From assembly GCA_027186245.1 (NCBI GenBank), contig CP114490.1, positions 263,001 through 327,000 of the forward strand: a stretch of DNA of 64,000 nt, read 5' to 3'. Source of the stretch: Coriaria nepalensis. Lineage: Eukaryota > Streptophyta > Magnoliopsida > Cucurbitales > Coriariaceae. The first letter of the stretch is position 1. Every line of letters begins with the position of its first letter. The translations under genes and the position numbers were made by a program. This document shows, piece after piece, positions 1 through 16,403 of the stretch. The notes beneath the pieces are model-generated. The model saw nothing but the letters and a program-made list of their open reading frames with translations. It had not been told where the DNA came from and did no database searches.

Positions 1-125
1 TAAAACATATATGAAATTATTATAAAATAATAATAATAATAATAAGTAAATAAATAAATATTAATTAAGACATTTTCAACGGTGATTAGTTGTGAGATTT
101 TGGATATTTTGGGAAAACTAAAAAT

Positions 126-156
<31 letters not shown>

Positions 157-731
157 CATCATCATCTAAGCAAGAGCGAGTGAAAAGTTACTCCTCCCCG
201 CCCCTCTCCTCCCGCGGGTAAAAGTTTGACTCCCTCTTCGTCCCTTTTGAAATCCAATTTGCCGGATTCTTATGCAATCCTAAATTCCTCTACTCGTCTT
301 CTTCAATCTTCTTACCCTCTATAAACTCCTTCTCCGATCTTCTTCCTCAACCATTTCCGAGCTCTTGATTTCTCTCAATTCTTGTTGATGTGCCTGTTAT
401 GCCTATCAGGATCCGTTTTCTCGGTCAATTAATTAATTAACCTCTTTTTGTCAGCTTCCTGGGAGGTTGGAGAAGTTTCCGATTTTCCCTAGGGGCTTTC
501 CGTCTCTGTTTGAATTTTCTATTCGCATGTAACAGTTATTATTTTGAATACGTGCTGCGGAATTGGAGCTGGACTCTGGATCTTGATTTGTGATCAACGA
601 TCGGGTATTATTCTTCTGTTGGACTTATTTGGATTCAGCTGACCTTCGTTTTCGCTCTACGTTGTGGAGAATCTGAAATCAATAGAAGAATAATTGTTGT
701 GCGTGGAAATCGAGGTTGATTTGATTATTCG
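1..731 (+). promoter_or_regulatory. Promoter and 5' leader of the CPK32-like gene
   Basis: AT-rich sequence leads into a (CT)12 run (127-150) and five CAT units (151-165), then a TATA-like TATAAA at 320-325. The start codon is at 732, so the leader would be roughly 350-380 nt if that TATA is used. Short upstream ATGs lie in the leader (for example near 387). No leader intron is obvious. The TATA assignment is inference. Confidence 0.4.
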
Positions 732-3253
<2,522 letters not shown>

Positions 3254-5850
3254 ATAAGGCAGCAAATCGATCAAAAGATCAAGTCAAATTTGTGGATTTA
3301 AATCCGTGTGCAGATAACTTCACAAGCGATGAATCGAGTACTTTAAGAAACAGAATTATATGTCCTCCCTTGTGTATTTCTTCCCCTGCCCCCCTCCTCT
3401 CTCTATTTTTTTTTTTTTTTTCCTGTAAAATCTTTTGATTTTGTTCATCAAGTTCTTCCGGTTAACAAATATATGGAGCCTGGAGTGTTGATCATGTATT
3501 TCTGGAGAGAAAGCAACGTTTTGATGTGTAATTTATATTTTTAAATGTTCCAACTAAAAAGGAATGTTGTATGGAAAATGATGGTGCAGTATTTACATCT
3601 CTCTCTCTCACACAGGCTTAAGCCTCACACAACACAACCCAACACAACTGCAAAGCTGCAGTCTCCTCAGCCCGTTGCTCATCAAGCAAGACTGGCTTGA
3701 AGAGAGACCTCTAAGGCCCGTTGCCTGATAAGTTATTTACAGAAAAGCCCAAACAAACAAACAGGCTTAGAGGCAAGACAGAATAGCTGAAATGCTAATT
3801 GGAGAGTAGTTGTCATTTATTGTGTTAAAATCTAATGATAAGATTAGACCCACAAATCCTATTAATTGAGGCCGAATAAGGTGCGTCATATATATTGGGA
3901 AGTTGTCCTGTAATTTTTTGTTATATTTTATCTCTTATAGAAAACAAGTTACTATTATCGTGTTAAGAGTTTCTACTTTGTAGTATTCAAAAGATTAAGT
4001 CATTTCCTTAACTCAATCCAGCTTAAACTATGGGGTTATAACTCAGAGAATGACAAGACGAAGGGATCGTCCAATAGGACAAGTCCGTACACGTGTACGT
4101 TAATGAGTGGTTCTGTCCGCTAATGCACAGACTAAACTAATTTGACCATGTGCAGCCCACCAGAAGATAAGAGATATTTTTTGAACGCTCTCCGTTTACG
4201 TTTACTCGACGAAGCTCACTCAAATTCCGACGACCTTTTTCCGGCGCTTCCATGCTGGAAAGGACAAAAGTATCCTTCCCAGGTAAGGCTCTGCACTTGG
4301 ATCTTACCTATCTCGCATTATTTGGTAGGCAAATTAGTCATTTCAAAATGATGGATGTATTAAAAAAAAAACATTAGTTTGTTTTCGTCGTTTCGAAGAT
4401 AATTCATTCGCAGACCATATAACAAAATCATTACGGGCCAAAAGTGTCTGCTTTTGACTCGTTGCTGACTCATCTGGGCCCCCACAAATGTCGTGATTGC
4501 TTGGACTTTTGCTCATCCCTCAGGGCCGATCCCGACCGTTGAAACATTGGGTGACGTGGCAGAGACAAAGCACTCGTTGTTGACACAAATCCCCTTGAAA
4601 ATTATGAAGCGGGTGCTGTCAGATATACACATACGTGGTGCAATATGAATGGGCCACACCTCAATCTCCACCGCGTTACGACAAAGATTGATCATCGTCT
4701 TAAGTTTTGCTTTTGCAACTTGTTCAAGAAACGATAATGCATGCATGTGCTGTCTGTTTCTATACGTATTATACTATGCAAATAGTATTCAAATATATTT
4801 TAGTACCTTGTTAAGTATTAACGAATATGATCGTGATTCGTGACATAATGTTGGTAGTAATTTTATACTATATATTTTTATTAGAGAAGATAGATACACC
4901 ACCATGTATGATATGACACGTACTTATTTATATAACAAGCTCTTAAACGAAGGGTTTATGAATTTGTGTATCATTCAAATCCAGTAAGTATGAATTAGAG
5001 CCGTTAATTTGTAAAAGATGCGCATTGATAGATGGAGGTTAAGCCAAATGGATGGCTCCGACCATCCTCACAATATATATATATATAAATGTATTAACTC
5101 CATTGTCTAATAAGAATAACATATTAGTCTATAAAGGTTCGAACTAAGATTCTGAAAAACCCATGGAATATTTATATTATAACATTATCTAACTCCACTA
5201 ACCATTTCAAATAGTTCTTTAGGAAACCAATTATTTGGTATCTTTTCCAATAATAACATGGCCAGCAAGAAATAATCAATAGCAAGAGTCTCTCTCTCTC
5301 TCTTCGACTTGAAAGTTGATCATAAAAATCAAAAGCAAGCTGCTACGTCAGTTCTGATATCTGCATCTCGGAAATCGGAATCGGACATTTTTCTTCCAAC
5401 CTGATACTATGGCGCGGCTGTCAAGAAGAAGTTTTTTAAGTTTGAAGCAAAGAGAGAAATATTAAGGTGGTAATAACTCCGCGTAAAACATGGCAGATGT
5501 AGCCAGTTTTCATGGCAGAGCGCGTAGTTCCATGCGGTGAAGGCGGTCAAATGTGTAGGCTGTGACGTCAAAAAAGATAAATAAATAAATAAATAAATAA
5601 ATAATATGAGAATGAACATTCTCTTCAATTAGAGGTCGGTCTATCAATATTAATAAATACAATAATATTGTTTATGATCAGATTTTTTTTTGTTGACGGC
5701 TGAAGTAATTGTTTACTACTTTACGAAATTAGTTAATTAAACATTATTTTTTTTAATTTTGGAAAATATTAAAAATCAAGGACAGGTGTCGAGATCCTAG
5801 AGGATGTAGTTTGCAGATGGAACTTGCACGAACCTCTTAACTCCTTGCCG
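3254..5850. other. Intergenic region, CPK32-like to RFS2-like
   Basis: The CPK 3' UTR lies at the start, with a T tract near 3407-3421. The rest is AT-rich without a convincing gene; open frames at 4142-4351 and 4649-4843 have no recognisable domain or splice partners. A (TAAA)n microsatellite lies at about 5577-5604. G-box-like ACGTG cores occur at 4091-4097, which could be part of the RFS2 promoter, but this is only a motif match. Confidence 0.5.
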
Positions 5851-5856
5851 GTTTAC

Positions 5857-7461
5857 TATATAAACCCCACTTCTCTCACTTAGAAAACTCACTCCCTCGC
5901 TTTTCTTCAGAGCAACGATTAGATTACATTTTCCCTCACTCTCACCTTTCGTTGCCTGAGGGAGCACTTCTGTCTTCCTATCTCTTTTACTTCTTTTCCG
6001 GATCTTAATTCGGCGCTCACTCGATCTCGCTCTACTCTCGACGCTTACCGGCGAAAAGCTTCACCGTCTTTCTCCGCTTTATTGGTGAGTTCTCTGGTGG
6101 ACAATTTTGTTTGTGAAAAATTTTGTTTGGCTCCATAATTAGGATTCGTGAGTTTTCATGAACGAATCTATGGAGTTTTTTTTTGTTTTGTTTTGTTTTT
6201 GTTGAATCTATGAGTCTGTACTCTGCTCCTTGAGCTTGGATTACTGCTTCAGGAGGTGACGATCGAGACCTGCATGCGCTGTAAATGTTTCTTTAGCTTG
6301 ATCTTTGTTAATTTTCTTCAACACAAGGATCTTCAAGTTTCGACTTAGATCTGTGTGTTTGCTAAACTTCTAAGAGTCAATTCCATGGCCTTTTTTTTTT
6401 TTACCGAACGGGGAATTGGTGGCTCTAATAATTCGTAATTTTGGAAACTCTGCCATCAGTTCTCTGGTGCAGATCAGTACGATCCAGTTAAAGACGATCA
6501 ATTTAAGCACTACTTAACAGAAACAAACTTTCTATGAAAGAAGAGATGAGTGAAATAGGAGAGGTAATAACGATTAAGACGAAGACGAAATGATCACACT
6601 CTAGAAAAAAGATCACCGTCGTGATCTGAAATATCTGACGGGTCCTGCCTTTTTCCCCTAAGAATTTGACCAGCTTTTTAAGCTTTCTATGTGTATTATT
6701 TATTTATCCTCCTTTCTATGATTTTGTTGGTAAAAAAGGAAAAAAAAAAAAATGCTAAACGGGAAAAAAGCTCCCGCTAAAGTGAAAGGCCAAAACCGTT
6801 TTTTATGTGCATCAGCGGCCGGTTTCCCAACGGAAAAACAGGCACCCTTTTTTTTATAAATATTTTAATTTTGTTTGGTCGAATAAAACAGACAGGTATA
6901 ATATGGGGAAAAAAATAATAAGAAATGCTATTATTTTTATCATTTAAAAAAAAAAGAAAATAATTTTAATCTAAAGCGGGATTCATGGCATGTAAGCTTC
7001 CATTTTACATCTAATCTCAATATCAGTATTTATTACTTCTGGTTCGTTGAACGTTTAGTGTTTTAAATATTTGTCTTTCACGGTTTTATCGTGTCTTCTG
7101 AATCTATGGTCATCTTACTTTCCCGCCATCGGATACGTGATAGTGAGAGATGCCTAAGGTCGGACAGGTACAGCAACTGAGATGGATTCCTTCTCCTCCA
7201 TGCAAGACTTTTGGCAATCGACTTCCGGGAGGAATAAGCTTCCCTAGAAACTTAGGCCATTAGGTTCTGACCTCAAGAAAGCCTCCGCTTTTAGCAAATT
7301 CCCAATCTTGTGATATTTTGATATATGACGATGAAGTTGTTGATAGTTTGTACTTTCTGTTGGGCTAAATACAAACTTTATTCTGTCTCATTTCTACAGT
7401 TAGATCATTAATTAACCGAGGATATATGTGAAATATTCTTACAGTACTTGGGTGCTTAACA
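5857..7461 (+). promoter_or_regulatory. Likely TATA box, leader exon and leader intron of RFS2-like gene
   Basis: A clear TATATAAA is at 5857-5864, followed by pyrimidine-rich leader-like sequence (about 5885-6084). A strong donor GTGAGT follows TTATTG near 6085. The RFS2 start codon is at 7462, preceded by candidate acceptors at 7400 (TTTCTACAG) and 7444 (CTTACAG). This suggests a leader intron of about 1.3 kb, as is common in highly expressed plant genes. A 37-codon ATG-started frame at 7151-7264 would lie inside that intron, or act as an upstream ORF if the intron is kept. Without transcripts this is inference. Confidence 0.45.
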
Positions 7462-10400
7462 ATGACGGTGACACCGAAGATCTCTATCAGCGACGGGAAC
7501 CTGGTGGTTCATGGCAAGACGATACTGACCGGAGTGCCTGACAACATCGTGCTCACGCCCGGCGTGGGACCCGTTTCTGGCGCATTTATCGGTGCCACAG
7601 CTTCTAATAGCAAAAGCCTTCACGTGTTTCCTGTTGGGGTCTTAGAGTATGTATTATCACTCCTTATATCTTATAATTGTTATTGTCGCCGTGTTGGAAC
7701 ATGACATAAACAGGGAATTCACTGAGAAATAGTCTAGTATCTAATATTTTAACTGCGCCATTGATATGCACGTCATGTGTTTGTGACATGTCCACCAAGG
7801 TTATACCCATGTCAACTTTTAGTAGACTATTTGTACTTTCTACTGGGTCTTGTTCTGTTTTGTACTCTGGAGCTTAGATGGTGATCAAGTGCATTTGTTG
7901 ACGATTTTGTTTTTCATATTTTCAGGGGCCTTCGATTTATGTGCTGTTTTCGGTTCAAGTTATGGTGGATGACTCAAAGAACAGGGTCTCATGGGAAAGA
8001 CATTCCTTTGGAGACCCAATTCATGCTTGTGGAGAGCAAAGATGTCACTGAAGGTGACCATGATGATTCCCCAACGATCTACACTGTCTTCCTTCCTCTT
8101 CTCGAAGGCCAGTTTCGTGCTGTTCTGCAAGGCAATGACAAGAATGAGTTGGAGATTTGCCTAGAAAGCGGTGAGTATTATTGCCATAGAATTAATGGTG
8201 TGATAGGCAAACACACACCAGCCTATGATCCTAATTATTGGGGCCATGTGGATTGAGTTCCATTTTCGGGCAAGTAGTGAAGGAGACTAACTGTCTGAAA
8301 CTTTTGGGATTGGGCTGTGCAAACAAAATATGAATGGAGAAATGCCTAAATGGCCATTATTCGCATGAGTCAAATTATGGAAGCTCATAGCATCTTGGAT
8401 GAAAAGTAAATTGAAAAAGATTCAAGTTCGAAAGAACACAAAGCGACTTGTTTTTTCTTGTCTCTGATTTGTTTATGCAGGAGATACTGATGTTGTGACC
8501 AACCAAGGAAGTTCCCTTGTCTACATGCATGCTGGGACTAATCCCTTTGAAGTTATAAGTCAATCTGTAAAGTAAGTCGCTAACATAAAATCTCCAATGA
8601 TTTTCATTTTTCTCATTTACTGTTAGAAACAAACTTCTTGAATTCTTTCTTGGACCGATTGAGCTTGACATCATACGGGTTATTCTGTGAACAGGGCTGT
8701 AGAAAAGCACATGCAAACATTTCTTCATCGTGAGAAGAAAAAGGTGAGAGCCAATTCACTCTCTCTGTCTATTCTCACTCACTTGAAATCTCTGAAAGTG
8801 ACTGTATCTTGAGGCTCGTTTTGATACACCAGTTGTCTATGTTGCAGCTACCTTCCTTTCTTGACTGGTTTGGTTGGTGCACATGGGATGCTTTCTACAC
8901 TGATGTCACAGCAGAGGGCGTTGAGGAGGGTCTCAAAAGGTAATTTAAGTTTATGGTGCAGAGTAGGCTATTCTTGCTTGTAAAAAATTTGAATTTCACC
9001 AATAATTAATCTGGAATTCTGGAACTCTGACGATACTTTGATGTTTCAGCTTATCAGAGGGAGGGACCCCTCCTAAATTCCTAATTATAGACGATGGTTG
9101 GCAACAAATAGAGAGCAAACCAAAGGATCCTGATTGCCAAGTACAGGAAGGAGCACAGTAAGTGTTATGGTCATCTTTTTAATAGATTGACACTATGTTG
9201 TTGTAGATTATTGACGGGAGTCTAGAAGTAAATATGTAAGGTTATATAAGGAAAGGAAGCATGTGAATAGCTTTAATGTTTTGGTAGTTATTAGTACGCT
9301 AATGGTAAAGCTTTTTTTTATTAATTGACATGTTGGGAACTCTTTCACTTGCAGATTTGCTACTAGACTGACAGGAATAAAGGAGAACCATAAATTTCAG
9401 AAGAATGGCCAGAACAGCGAACAGGTATCGGGCCTGAAGCATGTTGTAGAAGGAGCAAAACAACATCATAATGTGAAGTAAGTCGGCCAAGTTCTTCTCT
9501 CTCGCTCTAGTCATTCGACATGTTGACTAGGAAAGCCAACTCCTCCGTTCTAAGTTTCATACACTGAAAATACGCATGACTACATGAACAATCTTTCCCG
9601 ATACTCGATAGCGTCCATCATTCTAAGAATCTTAAAATATTCAAAAAATGAGCCCTACATTGGCGATCAAGCTTTTCTAATCCATGTCATATTTGTGACA
9701 GATATGTGTATGTATGGCATGCTCTAGCCGGTTATTGGGGAGGAGTGAAACCAGCAGCAGCCGGGATGGAACACTATGATACTGCTTTGGCTTACCCTGT
9801 TCAATCACCTGGTGTAATGGGCAACCAACCCGACATAGTCATGGACAGTTTATCTGTTCACGGCCTAGGCCTCGTCCCTCCAAGAAAGGTTTTCAACTTC
9901 TACAATGAACTCCATGCCTACTTAGCTTCATGTGGAGTAGACGGAGTTAAAGTGGATGTGCAGAACATTATTGAGACCCTCGGTGCTGGCCATGGAGGCA
10001 GAGTTTCTCTCACCAGGAGCTACCACCAGGCACTTGAAGCCTCTATTTCGAGAAACTTCAAAGAAAATGCATGCATTGCCTGTATGTGTCATAATACTGA
10101 TGGGCTTTATAGTGCTAAGCAAACTGCTGTGGTTAGGGCATCTGATGACTTCTACCCTCGGGATCCGGCCTCGCACACAATTCATATTTCTTCTGTGGCT
10201 TATAACACTCTTTTCCTTGGAGAGTTTATGCAACCTGACTGGGATATGTTCCATGTGAGTATTAACAGATCCTAGAGTGGGAAATATATATATTAATTTT
10301 TCCTGTGTAGCGATTGATGAAAAAGAGTTTGCTTTGTAGAGTCTACATCCTGCAGCAGACTATCATGGAGCTGCTCGTTCCATTGGTGGATGTGCAATCT

Positions 10401-11578
10401 ATGTCAGGTATTTTTTGTTTTTTATTTATTCATGTCATTAAATTCTCTTCATATGAGGTATAGAAATGAGTAGTAATTAAACATGATGTTTTCAACAGTG
10501 ACAAGCCAGGCAACCACAACTATGAACTGTTGAAGAAGCTAGTCCTCCCTGATGGATCAGTTCTTCGAGCCCAATTACCTGGCAGACCTTCCCGTGATTG
10601 CCTGTTTTCTGATCCAGCAAGAGATGGAACCAGGTTTGTTCCTCTTAACAAATTTGTCATTTATCTTTTTCTATCGCAAACGATGACCTAATTCTCTCTT
10701 TTTCCTTTTTTATTCAGCCTGCTCAAAATATGGAATGTGAACAAGTGCTCTGGTGTAATTGGAGTATTCAACTGCCAAGGTGCCGGTTGGTGCAAGATTG
10801 CTAAGAAGACTCTTATACACGATGCATCCCCAGGCACTCTTACCAGTTCTGTCCAGGCTAACGACGTTGAACTGTTGACCCAAGTTGCTGGCTCAGATTG
10901 GACTGGAGAGACCATAGTTTATGCCCATCGATCTGGTAACTGAACTTACAACCTTGAAACTCAAAATCAAATCTTCCTTTGTATTGATTAGTCTAAAGAA
11001 TTTACTTGAATCTTATATAAAATTTCAGGGGAGGTGCTCCGTCTACCGAAAGGCGCTTCTGTGCCAGTCACACTTAAAGTCCTCGAGTATGAACTTTTCC
11101 ATATTTGTCCTCTCAAGGTGAGACAACTCCTTTTGTTCATATTCTTCAAATCCCAAGTGTGATTTATGATGATTTCTGATATGCCTAACATTTATTTTTC
11201 CGAATATAGGAGATCAGTCCGGACACATCATTTGCACCAATAGGCCTGATTGACATGTTCAACAGCAGTGGTGCCATAGAGCAAGTTGATGTCCGTACAA
11301 TATCGTCTGATAGAAAAACTGATCTAGTCAACGGTGAAGTTGCCTCGGAAAAGAGCAGTTCTTCTCTTAGTCAAAACCGAACTGCATCAGCAATAGTTAC
11401 ACTCATCGTCAGAGGAAGTGGACGATTTGGTTTGTATTCTTCCCAATGGCCATTGAAGTGCATTGTTGGAAATTCTGAGACCGACTTCGAATATGATTCC
11501 GTAACCGGGTTAGTAACCTTTACTATCCCGGTCCCCAAAGAAGATATGTTCAGATGGCATATCGAGATCCATGTTTAA
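7462..11578 (+). CDS. RFS2: Probable galactinol-sucrose galactosyltransferase 2 / SIP-type alpha-galactosidase (13 exons, 774 aa)
   Basis: GH36 enzyme of the raffinose synthase/seed imbibition protein family. Family members transfer galactose from galactinol to sucrose or hydrolyse alpha-galactosides; the SIP/RFS2 branch leans to alkaline alpha-galactosidase activity, so true raffinose synthase activity is not assured. Exons: 7462-7646, 7926-8170, 8481-8571, 8695-8743, 8848-8939, 9050-9157, 9355-9477, 9702-10254, 10340-10407, 10499-10633, 10718-10935, 11029-11117 and 11210-11578. All phases agree, and the length is within one residue of what I recall for Arabidopsis RFS2 (773). Visible motifs: [32 protein letters not shown] with likely nucleophile Asp383, and [11 protein letters not shown] with likely acid/base Asp446. 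No signal peptide, so probably cytosolic. The gene is intact and sits between the CPK and the polygalacturonase, as in Arabidopsis. Confidence 0.95.
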
Positions 11579-14060
11579 ATTATTAATTGTTCTCGTTTTT
11601 ATCTTCCATTGATATTTTTACTTCTGCCGAGAGGAGGGAAAAGAGGGAATTGGGTTTTAGGCCTTATAACTATGTTAGTGAGGAAGAGAAGAGATGCCTT
11701 CTCATCTGTTCTTTTTTTTTTTTTCTCGCCGAGAATGCCTTCTCATCTGTTGGGTAATAATTATTAGAGAGAAACATCCTATGTTGTCGTTACTCTGTTG
11801 TAGTTGCTTTACATTCTGTATGTAATAAAATTTACCTCTTTTCCTCTTCTTTTCACGCCTCCTTCCTTGTACTTTGGTTCGCTTCTGATATGGTTCCTAA
11901 GTATGAATTGGAAAATGAACAGTTCTAATAATATTTCATTCTTTCATTTGTTTCACATATTCTCTGATTGGAATGGAAGAGACACACATTACATTAAGAT
12001 TTTGAATCATAATATAATTTAATTTTAGATAATTGAGTATGCCAATCATGATTAAAGTTATACACGTGGCAGCCTCTTCGCATGCACGAGAGATTGTTAT
12101 TTACATAAATGTAAATAATTATTTCCTAAATTCTTACGTGTAAAGCCTATAATAGGAAGAACTGATGATGGAGTTATCATCATGGAAAATGGCCTAATGG
12201 GCGCCCATCTGTTCAAATTCAACCTAAGTTTTCTTTTACTTTTACCAAATATTTTCCCCAAAATACATGTTTGGTTTGGTTTTCAAACCAAACCGACTTA
12301 TATAGGACAAAGCCTTTCTTTAAATAGTCAACAGAAAGGAAATTGATGGAAGTGAAGTTTTCATGATGTGTCTGTCTCCTTTCCTTGAAGGGAATGTGTT
12401 GTGTCTTAAGTCAAACCCTTTTTTTTTTTTTCTTAATTACAATATAGTTTAATTAATTACTGATTAGTTTATTAATGTGAGTATGTATTCTTTTGTTAAT
12501 TAAAAGGCAAAATAAATATGTACCACACACATCATATACAATGTTCACTAAATCATATGACAGTGGTAGAATGCTGATTCTATAATTGATTAGGATTGAA
12601 GGTCTAATCAAATGGAGATGGCTTATACTCAATATTAATCTCGTATGATCTTACATTTTCTTATCTAATATCTTGGTTAAGTACGCAAGTTCTACACGAT
12701 AAGGTTGTTATGTATCTAATCAAATGTACACGTGCGCCCAAATTTTGACAATCCCTCCAAATTCCCTCACAATAAAACTACTCAAAATAATATTATATTA
12801 AATAATATATCTTAAATTTAAAAGAGAAATCATATTATATAATAAATATGAAATACCAATATTTTCTTATTATCGATTGATTTTAAAATAAAAGTTTAAA
12901 ATTTTACGTCCTCCATCTACGGGTACGTGTCCAGTGGTGATATCTCAAAGCAAACCATGTAACTCAATTACTTGTATATTACAAACAGCATGTTTTCTCT
13001 ACAACGGTTCAATTTGGATACACAAATATGCCCATACTTCCGTATTAGACTGCAGATTCAAAACTCAAATCATGACAATCATTGCATGTGTCACTTGATT
13101 AAACGATCCTCAATTGACAATTTTATACAATTAACATTAAGATTATGGATAACAATGATACATCATTGCATCCGGAAAGGAGTATGAGTTTGCATGCTTC
13201 CATTTGGTCGGTTAAATTCACCAGTTTTCCTTGACAATTGATCAGATTGAAATCTTTGACCATCATTGCCATTGCAATTATTCATGTTAATCAAATGGTC
13301 AATCCTCCATTGGGCTTCTTGATGCAATTATTTATGAACTAGAACAACACTCTTACTATTGCATTCGTTTAATCAGATTCAGAAGTTAGCATCTACAAGG
13401 GAACACATACTAATTAGTACTCATGACTTTGTTTAAGGAAATATGTTGTTCCTTGTGACGGCAAGAGTAATGACTCATTATCCATACGGTTAAGAAATGT
13501 AAGGTTATTTTATCTTATTATTTATTCAGAATAAAATAATCTTTTTAATTTCATTTATTTAGTCTATACATAATCTTTTTATATTTAGGTTAAATCAAAT
13601 TTTCAATTATATTTTACAGTATCAATAAAACCATAATTTTCTTGGATTGTTTAACACAAACCACTAAATCTCAGCCTTTCATCAAACCAATTATGCATCA
13701 AGATCTCTTGACAATCATATGGAAATCATTAAGGAGTTTTCTGGATTCTGCTGCCATTGTCATGTCTTTAGATTTTACATAGTTTTCTGTATGCTGCATA
13801 TTTGATTTCATCGGATGGCTGAGGCAATTGTTTTGCTGTCGCAAGGAATGACATCTTTCCTCTCAAAGTAGGATATAATTATATGAATATATACGAATAC
13901 AGTAAGTAGTGGGAGTAAATATGGAATTTGAAACGAAGAAGTCAGATAATGGAGGTGATCAAATTAGTAAGCATTACGTATAAGTCTCTAAGAACTCAGA
14001 TTATACGTACCATACCTCATGATCCTCACTACGTAGAAGCAACCTTCTAAATTAAGAGTC
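11579..14060. other. Intergenic region, RFS2-like to polygalacturonase
   Basis: The RFS2 3' UTR occupies the first 200-300 bases and includes an 18-base direct repeat (about 11694 and 11740) around a T tract. The rest is AT-rich, with W-box-like TTGAC cores but no ORF, RNA or transposon I can support. The frame at 12972-13187 looks random. Confidence 0.5.
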
Positions 14061-14067
14061 TATAAAT
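14061..14067 (+). promoter_or_regulatory. TATA box of the polygalacturonase gene
   Basis: TATAAATAGCC begins at 14061, about 185 bases before the start codon at 14246. It is a close match to the plant TATA consensus at a plausible distance and implies a leader of about 150 nt. Confidence 0.6.
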
Positions 14068-14245
14068 AGCCAACCCCTAGCATGATGAAGTTCGTCAATT
14101 GGATCATACGCCAACTTTTCATGTCATAGTTATTACAAAAACCAACTGTCATTCCAACACATTTAGAACTTAGCTATATACTCTCTCTCTTTTCTTACAA
14201 TTTACAAACTAAATTATTTCTTGTTCTTATTCGTATATAATCAAT

Positions 14246-15465
14246 ATGGCCTCACCTAGACATGTTCTTCTTGTAGTATTAGTATTCATCGAAATGATGA
14301 ATGGTGTTCTGTCTCTTTTACCATCAGCTGATTCACGCGGCAGCAATAATTGGCAAGAAGACAACAAGGAAGGTACTACCAATACCTTAAGAGTCAAGAA
14401 ACTACTTGACACTACAACTGCTTCTTCAGGCTCCGTTAAGACCATCAACGTTAATGATTATGGAGCCAAAGCTGATGGCACCGATGCTTCTCAGGTTTCA
14501 ATATAATCTATATATAAACTGACGTTTTACTGAAACTGCAATAGATCAAATTAGTGAAATTTTGGCTAAATCGTAGAAGCTTGTTTATTATATTATGTTT
14601 AATTGCGTAAAAATTAAAAATTTACAGGCATTTAAGAAAGCTTGGACGGCGGCATGTTCAACTAAAGCAGGAGGAGGTGTTCAATTAGTGGTGCCTAAGA
14701 GCAATTATCTCCTTAAGCCTGTTAGATTCTCTGGCCCTTGCAAATCTCATCTTACAATTAAGGTACGTACTATATCCATGCATGCATGCGTGCTTATAAA
14801 ATTAAAGTACGTGCATGGTCTTTTGAATTTAAAATTGATAATTAGTTTAAATTGATTGATTTTATTTTTCAGGTTTATGGAACCATTAAAGCATCGAGTG
14901 ATAGATCAGACTACAAGAAAGATGGAAGGCACTGGCTTGTTTTCGACAGCCCTCAGAACGTAGTGGTCGAGGGCGGTGGAACCTTCGATGGCAACGGCAA
15001 GATCTGGTGGCAAAATTCATGCAAAATCAATAAGGCTCTGGTGATTTTTTAATCAATTAATGCTTCTAATTAATTCAAACTAAATATGATTAAGCTCAGT
15101 ATTATTAAAGTTGCTGACTAATTTTCGTTTTCCCTTTCAATTTGCAGCCATGCAAAGACGCGCCAACGGTACGTATGTAATTTGTTTCCTTATATATATA
15201 TAATATATATACGTAGTTAATCATATGATATTAATAATTATATTTACGACAGGCTTTAACGTTCTACAACGGGAAGAACTTGGTAGTGAAGAACGTGAAG
15301 ATACACAACGCGCAACAGATCCATCTTTCTTTGCAGAAGTGCAACGGCGTTCAAGTTTCCGGTCTTACCGTCACTTCACCGGAAGCCAGTCCTAACACCG
15401 ATGGAATCCATATTACAGAAACCCAAAACATACAGATTTCATCAGCTGTTATTGGAACTGGTATG

Positions 15466-15501
<36 letters not shown>

Positions 15502-16403
15502 TTTTTCTTAGTCTACAGTCTAATAATACTTTTAACTAATATTTAGTTAGCATCTTATTACATCATTTTGTGCATTATTCATGAAGGTGATGATTGTATT
15601 TCAATTGTAAATGGATCCCTGAATGTGCAAGCAACAGATATAACCTGTGGACCGGGACACGGGATCAGGTTTGCTTAAATTTAGATTACTATACTAATTA
15701 TTAGTTATCTTATTAATTACCTTGTAATTAATAGTATGTGATAAAGTTGCTATATATATATATATACATCTCAGTATTGGAAGTTTGGGATCTGGAGATT
15801 CAAAAGAATATGTCTCAAAAGTAACAGTGAATGGAGCCAAGCTCTCTGGAACCAGTAATGGAGTCAGGATCAAGACTTGGCAGGTTAATTAGTTAGAAAA
15901 TTAATTAAAATTAATGAGAAAAAAAAAACATCTACTTAATTAATATAAAGAAATAAATCCATATACATATATTACAGGGAGGTTCAGGAAGTGCAAGCAA
16001 CATAAAATTTCAGAACATCGAGATGCAGAATGTGACAAATCCTATCATCATCGACCAAAGCTACTGTGATCAAGACAAACCCTGCGAAGAACAGGTAAAA
16101 AAAACCACAGAAAATTACTAATTAATTAAGTTAATTATGGGGTTTGACTATTTGAATTATTAACTGCGAGTACTGCAGAAGTCAGCGGTTCAGGTGAAGA
16201 ATGTCGTGTACGAGAACATAAAAGGAACAAGTGCATCAGAGGAAGCAATAACATTTAACTGCAGCAAGTATTTCCCATGTCGTGGTATTGTGCTTAAGAA
16301 TGTTAACTTCAAAAGGGAAGGAGGGGGGGAAGCAGTTAAGGCTTCATGCAACAACGTTAAGCTTACTAATGATGGGGTTGTTTCTCCTCGATGTTCTACC
16401 TAG
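14246..16403 (+). CDS. Secreted polygalacturonase, ADPG/QRT2-like (9 exons, 437 aa)
   Basis: Glycoside hydrolase family 28 enzyme that cuts homogalacturonan in the cell wall. The ADPG1/ADPG2/QRT2 branch works in anther and pod dehiscence, floral organ abscission and pollen tetrad separation. Exons: 14246-14494, 14628-14762, 14873-15040, 15148-15168 (a 21-base micro-exon), 15253-15460, 15587-15668, 15775-15883, 15978-16094 and 16179-16403. A hydrophobic N-terminus (about 1-24) looks like a signal peptide, followed by a propeptide-like stretch before VNDYGAKADG. Catalytic motifs are complete: NTDG (239-242), GDDC (261-264), GHG (284-286) and RIK (319-321). Intron 5 carries AT/GT dinucleotide runs (15467-15500). 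The exact Arabidopsis counterpart among ADPG1, ADPG2 and QRT2 cannot be fixed by eye; location favours ADPG1/2. No defects seen. Confidence 0.94.

Noticed and set aside
9928..10254. Open frames on the other strand and frame over RFS2 exon 8
   Set aside because: Shadows of a long, strongly conserved coding exon.
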